Source of the DNA: Archivesica marissinica
Taxonomy: Eukaryota; Mollusca; Bivalvia; Venerida; Vesicomyidae
Direction: 5' to 3'
Assembly (NCBI GenBank): GCA_014843695.1
Contig: CM026400.1
Coordinates: forward strand, 14,704,323-14,768,322
DNA length: 64,000 nucleotides
How positions within the stretch are numbered: position 1 is the stretch's first letter; each line of letters starts with the position of its first letter. The notes beneath the pieces are model-generated. The model searched no databases, was not told where the DNA came from, and saw only the letters and a list, made by a program, of their open reading frames with translations. Position numbers and translations under genes: made by a program. Of the stretch, positions 30,147 to 45,100 are shown piece after piece.

Positions 30147-33100
30147 GTTTGAAATTTGTTATAATAAAATAATACTGAACATAAGGGACATTGTTAAGTG
30201 ATGGATGGCTGATCTATCTTCCTTTTATGTCAAATCCCTCGCGAGGACGTAGACATGTTGCGCGTCAAAAACCGCAAAGAAGTTAAAAGTATGAGTAGCT
30301 AAAAGCATAATTTAAGAAAGTAGTGAAAATAAGCTGTGGTAAAAGTTTAAAAGCAGCTGCGCAGAACAACTAGGGACTTGCATGATCAATATGGCAAACT
30401 GTTGTACTGTTTGTTTGTCTTACGTTTATTTATCGTCGCTACCGGCTGTCCATATGAGCGACGCCTCCTGAAGAGATTAGTTATTTTAGATTTTGGAGGA
30501 TAGTGCATGATACAGACAGAGACCCATTCCAGAGTCTTCTCTGGTACTTTTACGTGCACGGTGTAAAGCACCGACACGAGACCTCGGTTTAACGTCCCAT
30601 CTGAAAGACTGTTAATTTTATTATGGTCAGATCCCTGGATTACCAGTCCAGCGTGTTACCACTGGACTACATATCCGTCTGTGCTGTTGTACTGAATTGC
30701 TCTGTGGCAGGGAGATGGACAATGTCAGGAGCGAGATGGTTCCAATGGTAGATTGTTCTTGGAAAAAAAGGAAAACTTGTAGTAGTCTGTAGTTGCTGTA
30801 ATTAACCTATAGCTTAAGGAATGGCAATGGCGAGCGGAATTAGGTAATTTTCAATGGGAATAGCAATAAGATCATTATGAATTTTATACATAAGGGATAA
30901 CCTATTGTCTAAGTATTGTGCTTTCAAACTAAAGTAATAATACCGTTGGAATATTACACTACTGTATAGGTAAGGCAATATACGATAGCTTACAGGTACT
31001 GTGATGTATTGTTTATAGTTTAAAATATCTATAATGTAATACTGCTAACAACCTGACTTACCTATAATGCAATAGTGTATCGAATGTTTGCTTACAACCG
31101 TTATTACTTTACTTTGAAAACACAGTAGTTGACTACATTTTCAGTAAATAAATAAATAAATAATATAGAATCGTACACGAGTGGTGATTTCATATCATGC
31201 CTCGAGGCTATAAAACTGTTCTCCAATCTCAAAACTCGATCTCAAGCTTCTGATTGGTTCAGTTGACAGAAACAACCAATCAAATCACTTGAGCTTGAGT
31301 TTGAGATCTGAGAACAGTTTTATAACCTCCAGACCAGAGTGTATGCAAATTGTTTAATAAAATATGGTATGAAATCACCACTAGTGTAAGATCCTTTTTA
31401 TCACATTATCCCAACAATACGTTTGAAGAAGAAAATGTGTTCTGTTTGCCAATATATTGTTTAAGTCTTATCACATTAACGTAATCGTGCGCCGTAATAA
31501 ATAGTCCCTGATAATCGAACAGATTCACGCAAATAATCGACACAATATTTTTAATCACCCTAATCCACTAGTGCATATTTAGCATTGTATCGATCTAAGC
31601 AGTTGATTTCCGACAAATAAAGCGTGAACACAAACAATATGTATACTATTACGTCGAATATGTACTGCAAGCTGTCAATTTCATGCCAGGACCAATCATA
31701 ATCCGATCATGTGTTAGTACACGTGTGGGCATATAAGAAATTATGTGATTGGTGTATTATACTGAATACATTCGTATTTTGTTGACAACAGCGGATAGGG
31801 TAGAGAGTAATACTATGTATTGTTCTCTATGTATGTGTGCTTGTCTTGAGAGAAGTAAGTACGTTTTACCCGTAGCAACTTATGACGAGCGTTTGCTTGC
31901 CTGCTATTCCAGATTTGAAGAGCAGCGTCCTGCGTGGCCTCGTGTTTAAGGTCGTTGACTACAAATAAATGTCCAAGCGTCTACCAAGCGTCTTTAACTC
32001 TTTCATCGCCAAAGTTGCGTAAAAGCGACTTTGCAAAAAGCAGAGAACCCGATCAGACAGAACAGAACGTGCTGTCTGATCAGGCTGCATTCTAATTGGT
32101 CTTCAGACAGTGGAGCTGAAGCACTTGTCCGAATAGCAAACAACATGGATCATGATCAGACGCGGCTGAGCTGGATCTATGATGTTTGCACATGCTCTGA
32201 ATGTATTCGAAAGAGTTACGCTAGATGAATAACTTCTTCACTTCAAACAATTCAATCCTGTTGGTATTCGAACCTACAGCGAGTGATGATAGGGCAAGTG
32301 AATCGAAGTGAATGATTTTAACCACTTCGTGACCTAGTGATTAAGGCAACCTACGGAGCGGGAGGTCGAAAGTTCGAATATTGTCAGGGGTTGGTTCTGA
32401 TGACCGGTGAGCCGCTAGTTAAATAATTGTAAGTTCTCTGCGTTACAACGTATAGCTGAGAACGAATGTCTTAACACGGCCTGTGAACACAAAATACACC
32501 GCGGATTAGTCGAGTATTTCGTGCAGACATATGTTCATACAGGTATTTATAGGGTGATTTTGTGTGGTAATCACTTCTACGCTAGGATAACGCGAGGGCT
32601 ATTCGATATTTAATATTCAAATTCACATTTTTATACTGAAATTCCGGATAGCATTTTGCTTATATGACATAAACATTTTCAATACCAGTTCTTGATATGT
32701 CAGATCATGGATGAATATCCACAATATATGTATTATATACATTTGTTGAGTAAGTAGGGACATACAGGGTACCATAAGATGAAAATATCCCGTCATCTTC
32801 TATCCAGATAAACAGTTTAAAGCATTGCTACGGGTACACGTTTCCTAATGGGTTTTTCGTGTGCGGCTTTGCTGTTTTCATGATGGATATGAAATGGTCA
32901 TTTAGCGTACATATGTCACATTATGTGTGAAACAGAATTATAAGATGTACATGTATGTAAATGCTGTATTTGTCCCATCCTCGCAATAAATGCTGTACCT
33001 AGCCCCGGCAACAGTTGTTGTGTTGTATTTTGTGAGTGGGGGTGTTAAGACTGGTTACCGATTGCCTACCAGCCTGGCGCCTGGCATACAAGCATACGAT

Positions 33101-36100
33101 TCGGGAAGATATGATGTTCATAAAAAGAGGTGTCTCATAAGTCAGAAATGGCTGGCCCTTTAAATAGGGGTGACTTCATTATTATAATAAACAAACACAT
33201 TTTTACTTCATTTGTGTTATAGATTGACGAATCCGAGTTCAATTCTACAAAACACAATTCTTCACTCCAAGCCAAGTATAACATTATACAAAATGGAATG
33301 GGTATAAATTGGAACCAGGTATCCTGGACGGACCTGCGTAAACCCCTATACTCCGGTATTGCGGCTGCACTGTACACATTCTCTAACCTCGGTAGGGATC
33401 TGAGCTGGAAAGTGGAAGAACAAGGGAACTTTTGGGGAACACACTTCCATGGTGGAAGTCCTGCCTCCAACTTCACTGAATTGGCAAAGATATTAGACCT
33501 AGGTAAAGACTGTATTCATTTGTACTTTTGTTTCATGTTCTGTAGCATATTCATTAACGTCATGTTCGTGTTCAACATGTGCACGAGTATCCCGTGTTTT
33601 ATGCCAGAAATGTGATAGAGCATGCTAAAAGTGATGTACGCTCATGAGGAAGATAGATAGATAAAAAAATAACATGGCTGTACTGTTAATTAAAAAATGC
33701 AATTTAAAATCAGACACGAGATGCAAGATTAATATACAATCGTTATAAAGATTTTGTCAACATTTATATAACGTCCGGTAAGGTTAGACAAGTGGCTAAC
33801 ACGCGCACTTCTCTCCAATGAAATCCGGATTCGATCCTCGGTATGTGGAGATGGCACGGTGGTCGCCAGATCGAACAGGTGGGTTTACTCCGGGTACCGG
33901 TTTCCTCCTACACGAATGACCACAACATTAATATGATTTCATCCGCGCCAACGAGAGTGATTAATATAAGTTTTTCGAATTCGTTGTAAAATAAATGAAG
34001 TCCATTCCTTGCAAATTAGAGTATTTTGCAATGCGTATTCAAACAGGTTGCTGACCTTGATGAAGGTCATGGTTATAATGCGTGTGCGATGACACTATAA
34101 ATATGATAATTATGTGAGAATAAAAGCTAAATCCACGAACAGATAAAGTTAAATATAATGAATTCAGACGACATTTGAAGGAGTTCTGATAATAAATCGT
34201 GTGTTTGATTCAAAAATAGCTGTCTTTGCACAAACATTATAAATATGAAAGCTAATCTTTGAACGTGTTATGATTGTCTACTATCTATTGGCGGCCCATT
34301 CCCATCTGAGAAGTGTCCAATCGACGATATCTCGATTACCACAGTCAAGCAGATTTAAGCAAAAATGTTTTTTTGTTGTAGCGTATTGATACAAATTACG
34401 CAATTCAATTATTACATCAATTATTATAACAAAAGATTGACAATGGCGTAAGAACGAATCCGCCTTTCGACAGAGACGGATCTGTAGTCCAGTGGTATCA
34501 CGATGGACTGGTTAATCAAGGATCGCAAGGTTCGATCCCCAGTCTGACCCTAATAAAATCAAGTCCTTTAACTGGGACTTTAAATCGAGGTCTCCTGTCG
34601 TTGCTGTACACCGTGCACGTAACAGAACCAGAGGAGATTCTGGAATGTGTTTCTGTCTGTATCATTGCACTATCGTCCAAACATCTAAAATGACTAATCT
34701 CTTCAGGAGGCGTCGCTCATATGGGCAACCGGTAGCGACGATAAATAAACGTAAAACACACACACGCCCTTCGTTTGCCTAAAATGGCATGTTTTTCATT
34801 CTATGTGGCTCAGTTTGTAATTTCGATTTCATTGTGTGTTCATTTAGCGACATAAAATCAAACAAACAACTCACCAATCAGCAATATCCGAATTCATCCA
34901 ATGCGAAGCTCGAACCTTGGATTTCAGACTCCGGATACTAGGCTACGGAGACGGTTATTGTTTATTGATTTGCAGGCTGTCGTACCAACCAACAAGTGGA
35001 TTTGGTGTTTGTACTCGACACGTCAACTAGCCTGAGTGCGGATGACTTTACCAGGTCGCTGGATTTTATTAGTCAGGTATAGTCTTGTGCTACACGTTTT
35101 AGTTGATTTGTCGAGTGGTTAATCTCGTTTACATCGCATCACTTGTCGCTGTATGTTCGAATCCCACTGGGGGTGTAAAATTCTCATACCTGGAGGGAGC
35201 TATCTAGCTAGTTTGCGAATGTCGGATGTTCTGCCCGGATATCCGTCCATGCCTGGAATACTGATCGGAGTGGCATCTGGGGTCGTCCTCAACTAATAAC
35301 AACTTAGATTGGGACTCTTCTCTAGCTGTTATTGGTGGAGAAACCCCCACGTGACCTTACCTGCAGTATGTCGGACACGAACTGGCACATGGGTAGACTA
35401 CCGATCCTCCGCACGTCAGCTTCCTCACATAAAAGCATTCGAACCCCACTGTGTGAAATGCGAAGCTACTGATTAAGCCTTCAGTTGTGAGAGGTACGTC
35501 ATTTCAAGTCAACGACCTTGATCTCCCGGTATCGTTTGGCTGCGTATAGATAATTAGTTTGTATGTGGGTTGTATCTAGTACCTCTGTGGTAGAAGATTA
35601 CGGTCGTTGTATTCAAATTACTTTCCCATCACAGCTGTAGGTACGATTCCCACCTGGCATATCGAATTATTTTTAACTGGTGTACGGAAGGTTCTTCGTT
35701 CTACCCCGGTGTCCACTCAGTTCCTCGAATGTGTACTGGGGTCTTCAACCGCCATTTAAAGCTGACCAGTCGATATATACCAGTTCCTCGAATGTGTACT
35801 GGGGTCTTCAACCACCATATAAAGCTGACCAGTCGATATATACCAGTTCCTCGAGTGTGTACTGGGGTCTTCAACCGCCATATATAGCTGACCAGTCGAT
35901 ATATACCAGTTCCTCGAGTGTGTACAGGGGTCGTCAGCCACCATTTAAAGCTGACCAGTCGATATATACCAGTTCCTCGAATGTGTACTGGGGTCGTCAG
36001 CCACCATATAAAGCTGGCCAGTCGATATATACCAGTTCCTCGAATGTGTACTGGGGTCGTCAGCCACCATATAAAGCTGGCCAGTCGATATATACCAGTT

Positions 36101-39100
36101 CCTCGAATGTGTACTGGGGTCGTCAGCCACCATATAAAGTTGGCCAGTCGATATATAACAGTTCTTCGAGTGTGTACTGGGGTCTTCAACCGTCATTTAA
36201 AGCTGACCAGTCGATATATACCAGTTCCTCGAATGTGTACTGGGGTCGTCAGCCACCATATAAAGCTGGCCAGTCGATATATACCAGTTCCTCGAATGTG
36301 TACTGGGGTCGTTAGCCACCATTTAAAGCTGACCAGTCGATATATACCAGTTCTTCGAGTGTGTACTGGGGTCTTCAACCGTCATTTAAAGCTGAACAGT
36401 CGATATATAAACTTAAGCTTTTGTCATGACTATGACGGATCTGTAGTCCAGTGGTAACGCGCTGGACTGGTAATCCAGGGATCGCAGGTTCGATCCCCCG
36501 TCTGACCCTAATAAAATTAACAGTCTTTCAGATGTGACGTTAAACCGAGGTCTCGTGTCGGTGCTTTACACCGTGCACGTAAAAGATCCAGAGGATACTC
36601 TGTAATGGGTCTCTTTCTGTATCATTGCACTATCCTCCAAAAATCTAAAATGACTAATCTCTTCAGGAGGCGGCGCTCATATGGGTAACCGGTAGCGACG
36701 ATAAATAAACGTAAAAAACAAACAACATGACTATGAATCCAATAACTAACGTGTCTGTGTGGCCACAATTTTGATTGGCAAGTTCGTAAGAATTGTAAAA
36801 CACACCCCTTTTCTTTTCCCTGTCTTGTCAATGGTAGGGGATTCAAAAGTAGATATGTCTGTATCCAGTTCAATCCGCTTAGTTTATTGTATACATATTT
36901 ATTTAAACTCGATTACGTAACAAGTTCATACAACTTATATTAATCACTCTCGAGACCTCATTCCTGGTGGAATCCATCGCCACGAGGGAGAGAGAAGAGG
37001 CAATGCGGTATTTAAAATGCCTTGTCTAAGGGCACAATCGTAGCGGCTCCAGCTGGGCGCGAACTTCAGGCATTTCGTACCTGAAGCGAACACTCTACCA
37101 CTGCTCTACCACTGCTCTACCACTGCTCTACCGATTTAACGATCTAACGATTGCGAAACAAGTTCTAACAACTTATATTAATCACTCTCGTTGATGCGGA
37201 TGAAAGCGTAATATGTGGTGATTCGTGTGGGAGGAAACCGGAGTACCCGGAGAAGACTCACATGTCCGATCTGGCGACCACCGTACCATCTCACATACTT
37301 CCCGGCCCGAGGATCGAACCTGGGTTGCATTGGTGAAAAAGAAGCGAGCCTGCTAATCACTGCGATAATATGGCACCCGCTTAGTAAATCACAATAGCGG
37401 TGGGCTAAATTAGTGTAAATCATGTTTAACATTTATTCTTGACATTGCTGGCGTCCGTGGTCCAATGGTAGAGCATCGGATTTGGACTCGAACGGTCCGG
37501 GTTCGATACTCAGTCAGGCCACGTATGTAGTGTCATTGAGCAAGGCACCTCACACACATTGCTTAGTACTGGTTAACCGCTATGGTCGGCTAAACATGTC
37601 CATGAAAACATGTCTAGGTCCCCGCAAGGGGTTTGACATTAATGGAACATACATACATACATACATTGCTTCAGATTGTGGACGGATTTCCGATATCGGC
37701 CGTACAGACACAAATCGGCATGGTAACATACTCGTCGAAGGCAACTGTAGCATTCGATCTAAACGACCACAGGTAAGAGTAATTATTTGGGATGGGAAGA
37801 GATAGAGATAGATAGATTTCTTTATTTATAGAGGGTGACCTAATTAGTTTTGAACTAATCCTCCTTAGGGCCCTCAAAAGGGAAGGGGTGGGAATTCAGT
37901 ATAGCATAACAGGGGCTGGTGCGACTTTTAATCCAAGAACAACCAAGGGAAATAGATACGAATTCCACAAATTCACAATAGCATGACAGGGGCTGGTGCG
38001 ACTTTTAATCTAAGAACAACCAAGGGAAAAAGATACGAATTCCACAAATTCACAATAGCATAACAGGGGCTGGTGCGACTTTTAATCAAAGACCGATCAA
38101 GCGAAAGAGATACGTTTTTCACAAATACAATAGCATAACAGGGGCTGGTGCGACTTTTAATCAAAGAACGATCATGCGAAATAGATACGCTTTTCACAAA
38201 TACAATAGCATAACAGTGGCTAATGCGACTCTTAAGTTGAATCCAAGAACAATCAAGGGAAATAGATACGCATTTCACTTCAATAGCTTGATGCATTTCT
38301 ATCTGCAGATCAAAGGCGGCAGTGAAAAGTGCAATATTGGCAATCCCACGTGTAACGGGCGGTACGGCTACAGACAAGGGCATCCAGAAGGCACTCGACG
38401 AGGTGTTCAGTGCTGCTACTGGAGCCAGACCAAACGTGGTCAAGGTAGGTATACACCATTACAAGGTATTTCTAAATTATCCTTACGGTGTAAGGGAGCT
38501 AATTCATAATTCATCTTTGACTATCTTAGGTGAATAGTATTCACAGAGTTGTCGTCCACAGTCTGACCTGTTTTTAAATTAAAACGACTTACCACATATC
38601 TTAGAGAATCATTTCAACAATAAATTTGAACAATTAAAGCGATATTACATCGCAAAAAGCAATTAAAATGTATTTTGTTTCACGTAATAATGCATTACTA
38701 CTACAAATTCTTCAGAATGCATTCGAACACTAACAATGAATTAATAAACAGTGCGTTTGTGGTTTACAAACTTTCAAAAGTGAAAGTAGCTTTTCATATA
38801 AGGTTCCTCCACGCTCCTGAATTGACGTGTGTTTGTCATTGGAGTCAATACTATATCGCGTGATACCGTCGTTTAGAGATAGTTTGACTAAGATTAGTCT
38901 ACAAATAAAGTTGCATAAGCACTAATGTGAGATATAGCGGTACATATGTACCATAAATAGTGTTATTCAGGATATACTCGTTGTATTACGCATGAATGTC
39001 GACCTATTTTACATTATTTTGTTATGTCAACAAGTGGTATACGACGTTTGCTTATTTGCTGAAATATTCCATATTTGAGGCAAATATTTGGAAAACAATT

Positions 39101-42100
39101 ATACCATATAATAGGAAATTACATTCTGTAGCAATTTGCTTTTTCACTGACATAGTGTCGCTTTAAGGGTTGTGTATCTATGTAGGCAAAGCCATGTTTT
39201 ATGTATGCAATGTCCTGTTCTCTGTATCTATATAGGCAAAGCCATGTTTTATGTATTCGATGCCCTGTTCTCTGTAGACACAGCCATGTTTTATATATTC
39301 GATGTCCTGTTCTCTGTATCTATGTAGGCACAGCCATGTTTTATGTATGCAATGTCCTGTTCTCTGCATCTATGTAGGCAAAGCCATGTTTTATGTATGC
39401 ACTGTCCTGTTCTCTGTATCTATGTAGGCAAAGCCATGTTTTATGTATGCAATGTCCTGTTCTTTGTATCTATGTAGGCAAAGTCATGTTTTATGTATGC
39501 AATGTCCTGTTCTCTGTATCTATGTAGGCAAAGCCATGTTTTATGTATTCAATGTCCTGTTCTCTGTAGACACAGCCATGTTTTATATATTCGATGTCCT
39601 GTTCTCTGTATCTATGTAGGCACAGCCATGTTTTATGTATGCAATGTCCTGTTCTCTGCATCTATGTAGGCAAAGCCATGTTTTATGTATGCACTGTCCT
39701 GTTCTCTGTATCTATGTAGGCAAAGCCATGTTTTATGTATGCAATGTCCTGTTCTTTGTATCTATGTAGGCAAAGTCATGTTTTATGTATGCAATGTCCT
39801 GTTCTCTGTATCTATGTAGGCAAAGCCATGTTTTATGTATGCAATGTCCTGTTCTTTGTATCTATGTAGGCAAAGTCATGTTTTATGTATGCAATGTCCT
39901 GTTCTCTGTATCTATGTAGGCAAAGTCATGTTTTATGTATGCACTGTCCTGTTCTCTGTACCTATGTAGGCAAAGCCATGTTTTAAGTATGCAATGTCCT
40001 GTTCTCTGTATCTATGTAGGTAAAGCCATGTTTTAAGTATGCAATGTCCTGGTCTCTGTATCTATGTAGGCAAAGCCATGTTTATGAATGCAATGTCCTG
40101 TTCTTTGTATCTATGTAGGCAAAGCCATGTTTTATGTATGCGATGTTCTGTTCTCTGTATCTATGTAGGCAAAGTCATGTTTTATGTATGCAATGTCCTG
40201 TTCTCTGTATCTATGTAGGCAAAGCCATGTTTTATGTATGCGATGTCCTGTTCTCTGTATCTATGTAGGCACAGCCATGTTTTATATATTCGATGTCCTG
40301 TTCTCTGTATCTATGTAGGCACAGCCATGTTTTATGTATGCAATGTCCTGTTCTCTGCATCTATGTAGGCAAAGCCATGTTTTATGTATGCACTGTCCTG
40401 TTCTCTGTATCTATGTAGGCAAAGCCATGTTTTATGTATGCAATGTCCTGTTCTCTGTATCTATGTAGGTAAAGTCATGTTTTATGTTTGCAATGTCCTG
40501 TTCTCTGTATCTATGTAAGCAAAGTCATGTTTTATGTATGCAATGTCCTGTTCTCTGTATCTATGTAGGCAAAGTCATGTTTTATGTATGCACTGTCCTG
40601 TTCTCTGTATCTATGTAGTCACAGCCATGTTTTATGTATGCGATGTCCTGTTCTCTGTATCTATGTAGGCAAAGCCATGTTTTATGTATTCGATGTCCTG
40701 TTCTCTGTATAACAAGTCCTATTTTCTGTAAACCAAGTCCTGTTTGGCTTGTATTCTTTGTGCATAGTTCTCCACGGCTCCGTTCTATAATCATGTATTA
40801 TATGTGTAACTCCTGGCCAATAGGTTATGGTTGTGATTACCGACGGCAACAGTGACGACTATTTAAACACCCACCATGCCGCCGACAGAGCCCATAACGC
40901 CGCTATCGTAACATTTTCCGTCGGTGTTGGACAAGCAATTGGGAAGACCGAGCTAGATAACATAGCAACAGATCCAAAGTGCACGCATGCGTATACGGTA
41001 AGAATATAGTAGTAGATATATTATTCTGAATATTAATGTATTTGTTTTTGAGGTTTAAAGTAACGTAGCGTGGGTCATCCGTCGACTCTACGGCTGGAAT
41101 TGGCCGAGGAGGTAGAACCGATGTGCTCATCAGAGCAGCATTTGAGACACGGGTTGGTACGATATCCCTATCGGTCTCTGATCGTTGAGGGAAATGTACA
41201 TTGCAGTCAATAACCTCGCCCACGAGACACTGCTGAAATAACATATACATTGACAAACTGTATTATTTCAAATATTCTAAGACGACTTAAGAGAAGTGAC
41301 GGTTAATGGGTTGCGCGCACTCCACCTAAGAGAAGACGGTCAATGGGTTGCTCGCACTCGACTTAAGAGAAGACGATCAATGGATTGCTCGCACTCGACT
41401 TAAAAAGAAGTTTGATTGGTCAAAACGGGTCACAAAATGTAGTTGATAGAGTAGTCCCCCATGTTTTATACCGAACCGTATCAACTTTACATCTAGAATA
41501 CATTTGACAGGTTGACAATTCCAGAATATTCCAACGTAGTTTCATCATTATAGACCAGGTCTGGAGGTTATAAAACTGTTCTCCAATCTCAAAACTCAGT
41601 CTCAATCGTCTGATTGGTTCAGCTGACAGTAACACTCAGAATCAACCAATCAGATCACTTCATCGTGAGTTTTATAACCTCGGGGCCAGGCTGTTTCATG
41701 AGATGTCACTATAAACAATTGTGTTTCGACCTACATCACGTTGTGTCAACTATACACATGGTAGACCAGCACTCAGGCTAACAAACAAACAAAATGAACC
41801 AAATGACGGATCTGTAGTCCAGTGGTAATCCTAGGATCGCAGGATCGATCCCCCGTCTGACCGTAATAAAATTAACAGTCTTTCAGATGGGACGTTAAAC
41901 CGAGGTCTCATGTGCGTGCTGTACACCGTGCACGTAACAGAATCAGAGGAGACTCTGGAATGGGTTCCTGTCTGTATCATTGCACTATCCTCCAAACATC
42001 TAAAATGACAAATCTCTTCAGGAGGCGTCGCTCATATGGGCAACCGGTAGCGACGATAAATAAACGTATACTACACAAAGAGGATGGTTCAATATACAAA

Positions 42101-45100
42101 CGATGCTCCAACCCAGACGCATCCCTTGTTCTTTTGCATACCCAATATAGATCACCGATGCACGAGAGACCCCGGTTTATAGTCCAATCTGAAGGATGAA
42201 TAGTATTAGGGACAAAAAAGGGGGTCACTGAATTTGTAGTACATCGTGATAACGCAGTTGTAGCGCGTTCTCTTCAGGTACGAACGGTCCGGAGTTCGCG
42301 CCCACCTGTAGCAGTTACGAGTGTGCCCCTATGCAAGGCATTTAAATTCCACATGGCCTCGTCTCTCTCCCTAGCGGCGACGTATTTCATAAGGAATGAG
42401 GTATCGAGAGTGATTAATATAAGTTGTATGAACTTTTGTTTCGCAAACGAGCTAACACAAATTGCATAGACTAAGACAGTGCGTTTATCTACACCAACGG
42501 ATGGGAAAAGAAGTCCTGTTATCTAGTTCGCAATCAAGCTAATTAAATGTGTATAAACTAACTCCAGGACCCTAAATATCGTGTATTATTATAGGTCAGT
42601 TCATTTGAAGAAATAAAGTTCATGAAGGAAGAGATTCAGAAAGCAACATGTATTGGTAAGTACGTGAAATGAATTGATTAATGAGAGACATTACTGGTTT
42701 TTCTATTACCTCCCTTGATGGGTAAAGTCAGATGTATCCCGAAATGTATATTGGTCCTTTTAGTTGGAATCCTTTGTTTTTACTGTTGGCTTCTAAACCA
42801 GATGTTGCGTTTGGATAAATGTAATTTTATCAAGTTCATGTTAATTAATTGAACACATTTTTACAGTAAGGCATCCATTGGACATGCTAAAGGATATCTG
42901 TCAATATTTAATAATTTCATAATTATAAGACGAGAATACGGGTGAAAATGGAAAACATGAGGAAACAACGATAAAAACAGAGGAAACCAATTAAGAGGAC
43001 CAATATACTATTAGGAGTATTCAGGGGCAGTAACTGACTACTGACTACTGTTTCTCATTACATTGCTTGTTTGTTCGTTTTTGGGCTTCATTCTACAAAT
43101 ACTCTATCAACTTTGTGGCACATTTTCTGTCCTGTCCAGATATGTCAAAAATTATGTATTTCAAATGAGTTCATACAGCGGGTAACTTCTGCTACCCCAA
43201 ATGGAATTATATAAGACTCTGTCTTTCATTCTAATCCTTTTTCTGTATTTTGATTATGTGTGTTGTTCAATATGTTTTATATTGGGAAATACATGTTTTA
43301 ACTAAATGGAATTAGCCTCATAGTATCTTCAATATAATCAGCTTTGTCACTCATAGTAGGTTCAACTCTTGTCTAATCAGTATGGTAAAGCTTTATGTAT
43401 TTGTCGTTCATGTAAAACCCACTACCATACCGTTTCCTCGTGTGATTCCGGTTCATTATGATAAAACCTCCGATTGTGAATATCTGCTCATTTGCGGTGC
43501 TATATTAAAAATGTATATAAAATATATACAAATAACATCTAAAGCTATATATATCATCGCATAAGTCAGTCACCTGCTTTAGGGCATCGTTTTCCAACGA
43601 TACTAGTACCATTCCAAGGTTCTCTTCCGTTGCGTCAACAAACCGGCAATGGTGCAACAAACCGGCAATGGTGCAACAAACCGGCAATGGTGCAACAAGC
43701 CGGTAATTGTGCAACAAGCCGGCAATGGTACATCAAGCCGACACTATGCAACAAGCCGGCAATGGTGCAACAAGCCGGCAATGGTACATCAAGCCGATAC
43801 TATGCAACAAGCCGGTAATTGTGCAACAAGCGGGCAATTATGCAACAAGCCGATACTATGCAACAAGCCGGTAATTATGCAACAAGCCGGCAATGGTACA
43901 TCAAGCCGACACTATGCAACAAGCCGGCAATGGTGCAACAAGCCGGCAATGATGCAACAAGCCGGCAATGGTGCAACAAGCCGATAATGGTGCAAAAAGC
44001 CGACAATGGTGCAACAAGCCGGCAATGGTGCAACAAGCCGGCAATGGTGCAACAAGCCGGCAATTATGCAACATACCGGCAATGGCTCAAAACGCACACA
44101 ACGCCCTGTAGAGCGTCACCCGGATTCAGATCAGCAGTAATTTATATTTGATTTGATTTGATTTGATTATATTTATTTGATTTGAATATATTCTACAATT
44201 CATTTCAGCTCCGTTGTACATCAATAGAACATATAGTTGCGAGATCAGCAAATGTCCACCGTTAGCTGTCATTACCGGCCCCAATGGTACCACGATAGAG
44301 GTATAGTTTGTTGGGTATGGGTAGAATGCTCAGATGTGCGTGTGTGTGTTTTACGTTTAGTTATCGTCGCTATCGGTTGCCCATATGAGCGACGCTTCTT
44401 GAAGAGATTAGTTCTTTTAGATTCTGAGGATAGTGCAATGATACAGACAGAGACCCATTCCAGAGTCTCCTCTGGTTCTTTATACGTTCTCGGTGTACAG
44501 CACCGACACGAGACCTCGGTTTAAAGTCACATCTGAAAGACTGTTAATATGCTCAGATTTGATACTTTCCTGCTAGGCGGCGGTGCGGGTTCGAAACTTC
44601 CAGTGCGCCTGAATAATAACTATACAGCCAAACTTGTATTAAATATGTGCATGCTAGGGGTAAAAATAACAGTCAAATAACATTCAAATAATATTTGTAT
44701 ATTTCATATTATGTCATGGAATTGCATTAGAATGGTGTCTTTACTTGTTTTTTACGACACATTTCTTATGAAATTCCATGACATATTTCCAGTTACTACA
44801 AAATTCTAATGAACTTGCATGACATGGCATTCCGAGCACTGTTTCTTAAGAAAAGCGGACACACAGAGAGAACCACCAACCGTCCACATACCAACTGAAT
44901 TGATTATGTTATATTTATATTTCGGGTTTTACGCCTGCATCAGCACCATTTTGGGCTAATCGCCGGCGGGCAGTTTACCTAACAACACCTTTCCTGGGCA
45001 GGCTCCAGCGGTTAACCAGTACTTGGGTGCACCAACCTCCGTAAGAAACTGCCAACTTTTTCATATAAATGAGACACGGCCTTGAACGGGGCTCGAACCC

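Larger units (their letters stand above)
30147..33222 (+). other. Gene B intron 1
   Basis: Contains an antisense SINE-1 (30410-30682), foldback elements (30915-31130, 31180-31383), a MITE-like repeat (31995-32226), a diverged tRNA-headed fragment (about 32330-32460) and a dispersed repeat (33060-33185). The rest is AT-rich with nothing recognised. Confidence 0.6.
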
